From NCBI RefSeq assembly GCF_001613105.1, contig NZ_BDBS01000004.1, positions 124,001 to 188,000 of the forward strand: a DNA stretch of 64,000 nt, written 5' to 3'. The stretch's first letter is position 1. Every line of letters starts with the position of its first letter. The translations under genes were made by a program, and so were the position numbers. Under the pieces are notes generated by a model that saw nothing but the letters and a program-made list of their open reading frames with translations, was not told the DNA's origin and did not search any database. Of this stretch, positions 25,996 through 33,417 are shown piece after piece. The stretch is from Nocardia pseudobrasiliensis NBRC 108224. GTDB taxonomy: Bacteria; Actinomycetota; Actinomycetes; Mycobacteriales; Mycobacteriaceae.

Positions 25996-28811
25996 TTGTC
26001 CGGCTCCTTCCGCAGTTGTCGCAGTGATTCACCGGACTCCTCGATCTCCTCGATCGGGAGTTCGTCGGTATGGATACGAATCAGGGGCTCCTCGACCCGC
26101 ACCGAGGCGGGCAGCGGCTGCTCGGATACCGGCCGATAGCGCACTCGGCGGGCGCGATCGAATTCCAGCGGATCGAGCAGCCCCTTGGACACCCAGTCCA
26201 CGACGGTCTCCGGATCCACCGGGATGCCCCGGATCTCGAGTGCGGTGTCGATACTCATGAACCCGCCCCGGGACGGATGTTCGATCGTGCTGCTGGCGAG
26301 GCGGTTTCGGTAGGTCGACATCACCACCAGCTGATCCCCGCCCGCCTCGCCGAGCGATTTGGCGCTGGTCAGATGTCCGGCCTCGGTGATCTCGGGATTC
26401 TCCAACCAGTGCGCGAAATCCCCCGTCGTCGAGCGCAGGGATCCGTTCTCGTCCAGCAGGAATCGCAGGGGATGGCCCGGATCGTCGCGCAGGACGCGCG
26501 CCACCGCGCGGCGGAAGCCGTCCTTACTCGAGATGACGCCGATATCGCCCAGCGCCGAGGCCGGAATCGTCGGCCGCGCGGTCGAACTCAACGTCTTCTC
26601 CACTGAGCCGGTGATCTCCGACAGCCAGTCCGAATCGTCGAAACCCTCGGTGCTGCCCGCCGCCAACCGCTCGAGCAGTTCGTGATACTCCTGCGCGCCC
26701 AGTCGCCGGCGCGCCGCGGCCACCCGGGCCAGGAAGTGCTCGTAGCGAGAGGTGTTGGTGCCGAAGGCCCGTGCCGTCGGCGCGAGCGCGTGCGCGCCCG
26801 CCTCGACGACGAATTCCAGCGCGCGGTGCGCCCGCGCCACCCGCGCGAATTCGGCGGGTGAGAACGCGGCGCACTGATCGACCGTGAGTCGCCCGGCGAT
26901 GCGCAGCAGATCCGCCAGTTCGGCCTCAGGCACCTGCCGCAGCACCGCCTGCACGGCATCGCCCGACCAGGCGGGCGCCGCCGAGACGGATTCGATGATC
27001 CGGTGCGCGCCGCGCAGCAGGTCCTCGGCGAGTTCGCTTGCGGGACCGAGGGTTTCCTCCATTGTCCGGGCGATCCGCAGCGCGGTCAGCAGCCGCTTGC
27101 CGGACTCCTCGGCCTCGGCGCTGGCACTGAGATAGCGCGTCAGCGTCCGGGCTCGCTTGGGCGCCTTCGCCAGCAGTCGCAGCACATCGTCGGCGGAGGA
27201 TTTGGGCAGCAGCCACATGAGCCGCCCGACCTCACCGGCCTCCTTCAACTTCATCGACGCCGCCAGCGCCTCGAACAAACGCGCCTGTGCGGCAATGCGT
27301 TCGGCGAGTTCGGCCGCCTTCAGCTCGGGCACGGCCGTCACGAACGCGGCCAGGATCTCGAGCAGCACCACGTAGGCGCACCGGCGGGCCAGCGCGCTGC
27401 CGATCTCGCCGGGCACACCCGCCATGGCCTCGATGAACTTCAGCCCGGCCAGCGCCGTGCGCCCGGTGGTTCCCGCACTGGCCAGCAGCGCGCGCACCTT
27501 GGCCAGCGCTTCCGGATCGGACGGCCCGGCCACGGCGATCACGCCGGGTATGGGCACCGGCACGATTCCCGTTGCGCGGCAGACCAGTACGTAGAGTTCG
27601 TAGAGTTTGGGCAGACTCCCGCCGAGTTCCACCGGCAGCAGCGGCAGATCGCCGAGACTGCTCACGGTGCCGCGCAGCCAGTCGTAGGCGGTGCCGACGA
27701 ATTCGATGACCTCCAGCGCCGACATCGGGTGTTTCAGCTGGTATACGAGCATGTCCATGAGCTCGCCGGTATCCACCGGATCCGCCTTCAGATGTTCGCC
27801 CACCGCCAGCAACAGGCGGAAGGTGGGCTTGTCGAACTGACTGAACAGCTTCAGTAGCGATCCGTCGGCGGCCAGCGGTTCGAGCAGGGCCCGCAGTTCG
27901 GACGCGGAGTGGCACGAGGCGATCAATTCGACCATCGCCGTGGCGAGTTGCTCGCCGTCCACCCCGGAGGCCGCCCGCTCTGCCATGCGCAGCAACGCCA
28001 GCAGATAGCGGCGGCGATCGGCCACGCCCATCGCGGCGAACAGCGAACGGTCCAGTGCCACAAGCAGATGCGCGATACTCGCGTCGTCGGCGTGCTCACT
28101 GGTAACCGCGCGCAGCACCTCCTGCACATCGGCAGGATTCAGCGCTCCCGCATTACCGGCCCGGGTCAGACCGCGCTCGATGTTCTCCCCCGCCCAATCG
28201 CCCGGCCCCTGCGCGGAGTACCGGCGATACAACCGAACCCCCTCGGCGGTGGACACGAGCAGAGGTTGCAGGCTCGCGTCGGTGAGCAGCGTCGCACCGC
28301 TGGCCGGTGCGGTCGCGGCGGCGCCCGCATGCCCCGGCTCATGGCTCACCGCGGGTACGAAGCCGCCGAAGTCCTTGGCGCGCAACGGCGTCGTCAGCGC
28401 TCGCACGATCAGCCGCCCGGGATGCTCGGCCGAGGTCAGGACCGCGAAGCCGCGCTCGCCGAACAGATATCGGCCCCAGTTCACCGCCCGCACCGGATCA
28501 CCGGTCTCGACCTCGAGATAGCCGCCCGCCTTCACCCACTGCGGCACGTCGTGGCCGATGCTCAGGACCGGACTGGTCGCGGTCGGCCCGATCCGCAGAA
28601 TGTCCCCGAGCACCAGCATCTCGCGCTCGCGGGGCAGTCCCCCGGCCGCGAGTTCGGCCAGCGTCGCCGGATGGCCCGGGTCGCGCGACATACCCTCGTC
28701 CTGGCACGACAGCACCGCCTGGGAGATCGCGCCGCGAACGGTGGTCTCCACCGCCTGCGGATCGTCCAGCGTCGACGGACCGGAGAAGGTGACCGAAATC
28801 GTCGATGTCAC
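25992..28811 (-). CDS. 939-residue helical protein with a toxin-like C-terminal domain (candidate cargo or ruler)
   Basis: The first ~38 residues (TISVTFSGPSTLDDPQAVET and a helix) match the short module that also opens the two genes upstream. Residues about 85-150 are beta-rich (GHDVPQWVKAGGYLEVETGD). About 205-720 is dominated by amphipathic, Ala/Leu-rich helices. Residues about 758-890 resemble polymorphic toxin type 5 domains: HWLENPEITEAGHL, then NRLASSTIEH, and GFMSIDTALEIRGIPVDPET leading to W and GLL. The last 45 residues are acidic. The GTG start shares a base with the upstream stop (TAGTG). Its length and helix content also suit a tape-measure role, and no other ruler gene is seen. 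The toxin assignment is from motif recall. Confidence 0.72.
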   Translation of the reverse strand: MTSTISVTFSGPSTLDDPQAVETTVRGAISQAVLSCQDEGMSRDPGHPATLAELAAGGLPREREMLVLGDILRIGPTATSPVLSIGHDVPQWVKAGGYLEVETGDPVRAVNWGRYLFGERGFAVLTSAEHPGRLIVRALTTPLRAKDFGGFVPAVSHEPGHAGAAATAPASGATLLTDASLQPLLVSTAEGVRLYRRYSAQGPGDWAGENIERGLTRAGNAGALNPADVQEVLRAVTSEHADDASIAHLLVALDRSLFAAMGVADRRRYLLALLRMAERAASGVDGEQLATAMVELIASCHSASELRALLEPLAADGSLLKLFSQFDKPTFRLLLAVGEHLKADPVDTGELMDMLVYQLKHPMSALEVIEFVGTAYDWLRGTVSSLGDLPLLPVELGGSLPKLYELYVLVCRATGIVPVPIPGVIAVAGPSDPEALAKVRALLASAGTTGRTALAGLKFIEAMAGVPGEIGSALARRCAYVVLLEILAAFVTAVPELKAAELAERIAAQARLFEALAASMKLKEAGEVGRLMWLLPKSSADDVLRLLAKAPKRARTLTRYLSASAEAEESGKRLLTALRIARTMEETLGPASELAEDLLRGAHRIIESVSAAPAWSGDAVQAVLRQVPEAELADLLRIAGRLTVDQCAAFSPAEFARVARAHRALEFVVEAGAHALAPTARAFGTNTSRYEHFLARVAAARRRLGAQEYHELLERLAAGSTEGFDDSDWLSEITGSVEKTLSSTARPTIPASALGDIGVISSKDGFRRAVARVLRDDPGHPLRFLLDENGSLRSTTGDFAHWLENPEITEAGHLTSAKSLGEAGGDQLVVMSTYRNRLASSTIEHPSRGGFMSIDTALEIRGIPVDPETVVDWVSKGLLDPLEFDRARRVRYRPVSEQPLPASVRVEEPLIRIHTDELPIEEIEESGESLRQLRKEPDK

Positions 28812-30292
28812 TACGCTCCTCCGATCTTCAGCATGATTGCGACATCGAGGTCGCTGACATTCCCGTCGACAACGCGATTGAGATCCGGTGCGGTGAAACC
28901 GTCCGGAGCGTCGCCCACGGATTCGACGAGCCAGCGGCCGTCGGGCCCCTTGCGGTAGCGCACGACGACATCGACGGTGTGATCGCCCGGGCGGGTTCGG
29001 TCGCGGGTCTGCCAGGCGAAGGGCAATGTGTCGCCGATCTTCTTGGCATCCGCGTGCCGCCGGACGTTGGCACGCCAGCGCGGGAGGTCGGCGGCCTCGG
29101 GCGCGCGCACATCGGCTTCGAACCAGTCGAGGCGGAAGAAGCTGCCGAGTTGTTCGTACCAGGGGGCCTCGGCGTAGGCGGCCTGGCCGACCGGGGCATA
29201 TCCCTGTTCGGACCGCTGTTCCGCGCGCCGGGACTCACGTCCGATCGCGCCCGCCGCGCCGAGAGCGAGACCGGTGATGCCCGGCACCGCCAGCGAAGGC
29301 GGTTCCTTGGGTGTGTGGTAGATGAACTCGATACCGTTGTGCTCACAGCTTTCCCGAATCTTCTCCAGATCGACCAGCTGCGTCGCTGTCGGTTCGCTGT
29401 CGAGCTCGACGTGCAGGATTTTGCGGTCCACCTCGCCGCTGTGCTCTGCGTGGTAGACCTCCGCACCACGCCGCTCGTTCAGCGAGATCTCACGTTCGAA
29501 ATTGAAAAGCTGCTCGACATACTCGTTCAGGACCTTCCTGACGGCATTGGGCTTCTGATACGCATCGCTGCTGTTCTGCAAGGTCTTGACCTGGATCGCC
29601 GTGCCACCCTCGATCCGGAAACTGTCCGAGGTCATCGGTGTCGGCTTTTTGCGGTAGATCGTGGTTCCCGACAGCGGCGTGCGCGTCCCGCCCTGGACCA
29701 GGTCGATGCCCTCGAAGTTCTCCGGCAGAACGGTCGACTCCGGGTAATACCGTTGGCGGACCATCCTTTCCCCGCTCAGGCCGCGCTCCTGGCTACCGAG
29801 CAGCCAGTTGATCGGAAGTTCGGGGGTCGGCCGCAGCGCCCCGGCCTGCTGCGCGAGCAGTTGCGCCGCGGCCAACTCACCGGCATATCGGCGCTCGTCC
29901 GCGGCCAGCTCCGCCCAGACCTTCTCCGAGCGCACGCCGATACCGGACTTCAGTTGCGCCCGAATATCTTCCAGCCGCGTCGTGAGCGCATCCGTGAGCG
30001 CCTCGAGCAACCGGCGCTTGTCGGCCTCGAGGTCGGCGACGGCGGCCGGGGAACGCACCCCGACGCCCGTCGCCAGGTCATGCTCCACTCCCGCGAGCCG
30101 TCGGCGAATCTCCTGCGACGCATCGACCATCGAGGTATTCGCCTGGTTCCCTGCCGAATTCGCGGCGCGTAGTTGCTTGCCGACCGCACGGGTCACCGAG
30201 GCGCCGAGCTTGTCCAGGTCCGCGGCGGAGGGAGTACCGATGATCCGCACCTTGACGGGAATGACGGTGCTGCCCGTGGTTTCCGGTGGCAT
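28811..30292 (-). CDS. PD-(D/E)XK-nuclease-like protein, candidate injection-system cargo
   Basis: 493 residues. Residues 10-45 form the strand-helix module shared with its neighbours (IPVKVRIIGTPSAADLDKLG). Residues 75-104 and 116-145 are a diverged repeat (GVGVRS and GIGVRS, each followed by a helix with AD.RR). About 165-330 looks like a restriction-endonuclease fold: GLSGE (E175), FEGIDL (D197) and IQVKTL (Q234-V-K236) are the expected D...QxK catalytic pattern. A Gly/Ala-rich hydrophobic stretch lies at 334-351, and a mixed domain ends the protein. GGAGGACAGG precedes the ATG. I infer a DNA-degrading effector; a structural role with a vestigial fold is the alternative. No immunity gene is obvious nearby. 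Confidence 0.72.
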   Translation of the reverse strand: MPPETTGSTVIPVKVRIIGTPSAADLDKLGASVTRAVGKQLRAANSAGNQANTSMVDASQEIRRRLAGVEHDLATGVGVRSPAAVADLEADKRRLLEALTDALTTRLEDIRAQLKSGIGVRSEKVWAELAADERRYAGELAAAQLLAQQAGALRPTPELPINWLLGSQERGLSGERMVRQRYYPESTVLPENFEGIDLVQGGTRTPLSGTTIYRKKPTPMTSDSFRIEGGTAIQVKTLQNSSDAYQKPNAVRKVLNEYVEQLFNFEREISLNERRGAEVYHAEHSGEVDRKILHVELDSEPTATQLVDLEKIRESCEHNGIEFIYHTPKEPPSLAVPGITGLALGAAGAIGRESRRAEQRSEQGYAPVGQAAYAEAPWYEQLGSFFRLDWFEADVRAPEAADLPRWRANVRRHADAKKIGDTLPFAWQTRDRTRPGDHTVDVVVRYRKGPDGRWLVESVGDAPDGFTAPDLNRVVDGNVSDLDVAIMLKIGGA

Positions 30293-30340
30293 GTCCTGTC
30301 CTCCTCTCGCTGTCGTGAACCTGGACCAGCCGTGCCGCGA

Positions 30341-30511
30341 TCAGCCGCGGCTGCGCAATGTGGTGTGCAATTGGTCGAAGACGTACTTGGCGACCTGCCG
30401 CAGCTGGTCTTCGCCCAGTTCGCCGACCACCTCCACCTCCACCGGGAAGTGGTAGACGGATTCGGCCGCGGTCTCCGAAGCCTCGGTATCCCAACGGGAT
30501 TCGTCGGCCAC
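30341..30511 (-). CDS. 56-residue protein: stand-alone copy of the shared N-terminal module
   Basis: This short gene starts with GTG 3 bases after the tube gene stop and ends with TGA. The product has a polar start followed by VYHFPVEVEVVGELGEDQLR and a final helix ending LRSRG. That second part aligns by eye with residues 10-45 of the 493-residue protein and, more weakly, with the start of the 939-residue protein. The codon pattern and tight spacing support it as real despite its size. It may be a tube-lumen adaptor, a packaging factor or a small tail chaperone; none of these is shown. Confidence 0.68.
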   Translation of the reverse strand: MADESRWDTEASETAAESVYHFPVEVEVVGELGEDQLRQVAKYVFDQLHTTLRSRG

Positions 30512-30514
30512 GAC

Positions 30515-30904
30515 CTACTCGATCCCCGGCTGCAGGCACATGCAGGTGAAGGTCGCCTGCGGCACACCGTCGATGACGACATTGCTGGGGTTGGCGGAGG
30601 TGATGACGCAGCGGCTGAACTTCAGCGCCTTGAACGACCAGTCGGTGCCGGTCTTCTCGGCCACGGCGATCTCGAATTCCTTGCCGGTCATGGCGAGTTG
30701 GGTGAGGTCGGCGACCACCGAGGCGAAGGCCTGCACGGTCATGGTGAAGGTGAAGGTCTGCGGCTGGCGGACGTAGCCGAGATTGTCGGCCTCGACGCTG
30801 TGCACCACGGTGTGCGGCACATTGAAGGTGGGCGTGAACTGCGAGATCGGGCTGACAACCGTGCTGCCGAGCCGAACTTCGAGTCGGGTGTTCCAGTTGG
30901 GCAT
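30515..30904 (-). CDS. Contractile tail tube protein
   Basis: 129 residues, slightly shorter than common tube proteins (about 140-170). Features fit the Hcp/gp19-type beta barrel: an N-terminal region with VSPISQFTPTFNVPHTVVHSVE, strands in PQTFTFTMTVQAFASVVADL, and a final strand set (FKALKFSRCVITSANPSNVV, QATFTCM). It directly follows the sheath gene, as in phages and other contractile systems. The tube carries the spike and any lumen cargo. The start has AGGACAG a few bases upstream. Confidence 0.82.
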   Translation of the reverse strand: MPNWNTRLEVRLGSTVVSPISQFTPTFNVPHTVVHSVEADNLGYVRQPQTFTFTMTVQAFASVVADLTQLAMTGKEFEIAVAEKTGTDWSFKALKFSRCVITSANPSNVVIDGVPQATFTCMCLQPGIE

Positions 30905-30934
30905 TGTTCTGTCCTAGGGTTCGCGGATCGGCCG

Positions 30935-32053
30935 TCAGTTGAATTTCAGGTTGATGTTGATGCGGTGCATGGCGCCCGCGTACTCGACGCTCACCAAGAC
31001 CTGCGCGATACGGCTGGTGTGCGCGTCCTTGACCGCCTGCACCTGCGCCGGGGACAGCGTCGCCGGATCGGCGTCGAGCAGGTTCAGCACCGGAATGCTG
31101 ACCTTGAAGCTCTCCAGCACGCCGCCGGCGACGAGCGGATTGAGCACCGCCTCCATCTGAACGATCAACGAGCGCAAGCCCGATCGGCTGATGCGCAGAT
31201 TGCCGATGGAACCGATCATGCGGGCCTTCAGCCGGAAGGTGATGTCATCGATCGTGCGCTGCACATCGATGAACTTCAGCCCCGCGCGATTGCCGGTGTA
31301 GCCCTCGCCGAGATAGACGCCGCCACCCGGGATGAGGGTGGGCGAGGTCAGCCACACGACCCCGTTGCCGTTGATGCCGGGCGGAATCGGATTCGATTCG
31401 TCCTCACTGCCGTTGAGCGTGTCGATCTGCGCGGCGGTGAAGGGCGCGCTGCTGATCGCGACCTGCTTGAGCACCATCGAGGTGTAGGGCGGATATCCGG
31501 CGATCGTGCCCGCGACCGCGGCCGCGGCGTCGTCGTCGCTCTGATGCGCGACGTAGACCATGCGGTCGTCGGCGAGGGCGCCCGCGACCAGCGTCGCCTC
31601 GGCGACGCCCTTGGTCAGCATCGCCACGCCCATGCGCTCCTTGCCGTCCACCCGATTGGATACGGTGACAACGTGATCGCGCAGCGCGGCGATGGCCCCG
31701 CCGGTTTTGGCGGTATCGGTGGTCAGCGCGGTATTGGCCAGCACCACGAACTGAACGTTGAGCGCCTCGGCGGCCACCAGGGATTTGGTGATGTCAGTGT
31801 CCTGGCGAATGCCCCAGAACTGGGTCGCGCTCGGATTCTGGCGCATGGCCGTGGCGAGCGACGCCGACAGCGCCGACGCCGCGGAGTTCTTCGCGGTGAA
31901 TTTCGTGAGCGCCTCGTCGGGCGTGCTCACCTGGACCGGAACATTCGCGTCACCGGCCGTCGCCGCACCGATCACGACCAGGTTCCCGGTCGGTCGGATC
32001 GCGGGGGACACGTAATCGAACGAGGGAAAGACACGCACATAGCGGAGTGTCAT
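30935..32053 (-). CDS. Contractile tail sheath protein
   Basis: 372 residues. The N-terminus (VFPSFDYVSPAIRPTGNLVVIGAAT) and the C-terminal domain (LKFIDVQRTIDDITFRLKARMIG, then RSGLRSLIVQMEAVLNPLVAGG, and a last strand pair HRININLKFN) fit tail sheath proteins; the terminal strands are those exchanged between neighbours in the sheath mesh. The middle domain around YVAHQSDDDAAAAVAGTIAGY is also typical. A single sheath gene is present, whereas Afp-type particles have three. GGAGAA lies upstream of the ATG. This protein drives contraction. Confidence 0.85.
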   Translation of the reverse strand: MTLRYVRVFPSFDYVSPAIRPTGNLVVIGAATAGDANVPVQVSTPDEALTKFTAKNSAASALSASLATAMRQNPSATQFWGIRQDTDITKSLVAAEALNVQFVVLANTALTTDTAKTGGAIAALRDHVVTVSNRVDGKERMGVAMLTKGVAEATLVAGALADDRMVYVAHQSDDDAAAAVAGTIAGYPPYTSMVLKQVAISSAPFTAAQIDTLNGSEDESNPIPPGINGNGVVWLTSPTLIPGGGVYLGEGYTGNRAGLKFIDVQRTIDDITFRLKARMIGSIGNLRISRSGLRSLIVQMEAVLNPLVAGGVLESFKVSIPVLNLLDADPATLSPAQVQAVKDAHTSRIAQVLVSVEYAGAMHRININLKFN

Positions 32054-32101
32054 GGGTTGTTCTCCTAGCTGGATGGGAAAGGGATGTCGAGCGCCGAATC
32101 G

Positions 32102-32248
32102 TCACGGCTCGTGGTACCGGGCCCGCAATTTCGCGCGATATTCCTCGATTTCTTCGTGCGACATGGCGATTGGCGATTCCTGCACATCCCGCGACTGCTC
32201 GGGAGGTTCGCCTCCGGCGTCCTCCGCCGCGGCTCGTGAGCGTGGCAT
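32102..32248 (-). CDS. 48-residue acidic/helical protein in the injection operon
   Basis: A short gene between the cap-region gene and the sheath gene, with a strong ribosome site (GAAGGAG, 6 bases from ATG). The product starts with a Pro/Glu-rich part and ends in a predicted helix, MSHEEIEEYRAKLRARYHEP. It is 32 bases from the upstream gene and 48 from the sheath start. Small proteins at this position occur in several phage-tail-like operons, but I cannot name a family. Its strong translation signal argues it is real. Confidence 0.65.
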   Translation of the reverse strand: MPRSRAAAEDAGGEPPEQSRDVQESPIAMSHEEIEEYRAKLRARYHEP

Positions 32249-32280
32249 TGCTACTCCTTCAAAGGTTTTCGATGTGCCGA

Positions 32281-33099
32281 TCAGACGAAGACGGCGAGAA
32301 TCTGCTGGGCGGCGAAGAAGGCGATGATCTGGTCCTGGGTGAATCCGCTGCCGGTCACCGCCGTGGCCGGGAAGACCACCAGAGGCGCTGTACGGGAAAT
32401 GGTTTCGGCGAAATCGCCGTCGCGCAGTTCGTTCACGATCGGCGGCTGCGCGGCCAGCATGTGCCGCACATCGCGCAGCGCGGCGGTGAGATCGATGGTC
32501 TCCCGGATGAGGATTCCGATCCGCAGCGTCAACCGGCGACTCGCCGCCGGATCGGCCGGGTCGAAGGCCGGAGCGGGCTTGACCTTCACCTCCGCGAGCA
32601 GATAGCGGAACGCGCGCCGCAACTGTTCGACCGTGCTCAGACCGTTCTCGCGCATGAACGCGTCGAGGTCGATATAGCGGAACTTCGCCCGGAACTCGTC
32701 GAGGGTGGCGAAATCACCGAGCGGGCCGATGCGCAACGAATCCAGCTCGCCCGGATCGATGTCCAGCACCACCGTGGCCGCCAGATCCGCCACGACATCG
32801 ATCCATTTCGGATCGGCGCCGTCGCTGCCGACGATATCGACATCGGTGCGGATGTGCCCGGGCATGGTCTGGGTCCAATTCCCGGTCCGCCGGATCACCG
32901 GATACAGCGGTTCCGCGCATTCCGCGGCGAGTACATCGACCGCCGTGACGTCGTGGATCACTGCGTAGGGCAGCTGATACACCGCCGAAAGCAGCGTGCG
33001 CACCCGGGTGCGGCCGGTGTCCGAGGCCGGGAATACGAGGTCGTGGATCCCGGCCGTCGTCGCCAGGCGAAGCAGGATGGTATCGGTCGCCTGCCCCAT
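32281..33099 (-). CDS. First gene of the injection operon, possible tail terminator/cap
   Basis: 272 residues. The ATG at 33099 is preferred because GGGGAGG lies 5 bases upstream; an in-frame ATG 15 bases earlier lacks a site. The N-terminal half is mixed alpha/beta (HDVTAVDVLAAECAEPLYPV, HIRTDVDIVGSDGA), and the C-terminal half is helical (LSTVEQLRRAFRYLLAEVKVKP). I do not see a clear DUF4255/Afp16 cap pattern. Placement immediately before the sheath gene is where tails commonly encode terminator or cap proteins, so that role is inferred from position only. Confidence 0.68.
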   Translation of the reverse strand: MGQATDTILLRLATTAGIHDLVFPASDTGRTRVRTLLSAVYQLPYAVIHDVTAVDVLAAECAEPLYPVIRRTGNWTQTMPGHIRTDVDIVGSDGADPKWIDVVADLAATVVLDIDPGELDSLRIGPLGDFATLDEFRAKFRYIDLDAFMRENGLSTVEQLRRAFRYLLAEVKVKPAPAFDPADPAASRRLTLRIGILIRETIDLTAALRDVRHMLAAQPPIVNELRDGDFAETISRTAPLVVFPATAVTGSGFTQDQIIAFFAAQQILAVFV

Positions 33100-33417
33100 G
33101 AATTTCCTCCCCATTCGGTGTGGGTCCGAATCGGTGGATCGAATGGCCGATCCACGTCTGGGAGTGAGTTTTCAGGGCGGTAATCTCACGCGCGTTTCAC
33201 GCGCGTCTCACCGATCCCGCATTGGAAGGAGGCCCCCGATATTACCGGCATCGCTCTCATGGGGTCGACGATTCGTCACCGAGATGTCGTCCGGGCGACC
33301 CCCTATTCACCAGCCCACCCGGTGGGCTCATCACGCGACCAGCGCCTGTCACGTCGTAGCATCACCAGCGAATACCTTGTCCCGCAATGCTTTCGATACT
33401 CGTACCGGAGGAAAGGC
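33100..33417. other. Divergent promoter spacer before the injection operon
   Basis: 318 bases between the first injection-system gene (minus) and a secreted protein gene (plus). I see no convincing small gene. It holds the twin ACGCGCGT sites listed separately. The part nearest the plus-strand gene contains its GGAGG ribosome site. Confidence 0.6.
33188..33206. promoter_or_regulatory. Twin ACGCGCGT palindromes upstream of the injection operon
   Basis: The 8-base palindrome ACGCGCGT occurs at 33188-33195 and again at 33199-33206, separated by 3 bases. The pair lies about 90-110 bases before the start of the injection operon on the minus strand. It may be an operator for a regulator that controls particle production. 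No regulator gene adjoins it. CG-rich palindromes can arise by chance in this genome, so this is tentative. Confidence 0.4.

Noticed and set aside
30173..32068. 631-residue plus-strand reading frame
   Set aside because: Antisense to sheath and tube genes, which match known families.
15700..33099. Intact prophage
   Set aside because: Tail-type genes only; no capsid, portal, terminase, holin/lysin, integrase or attachment repeats were seen.
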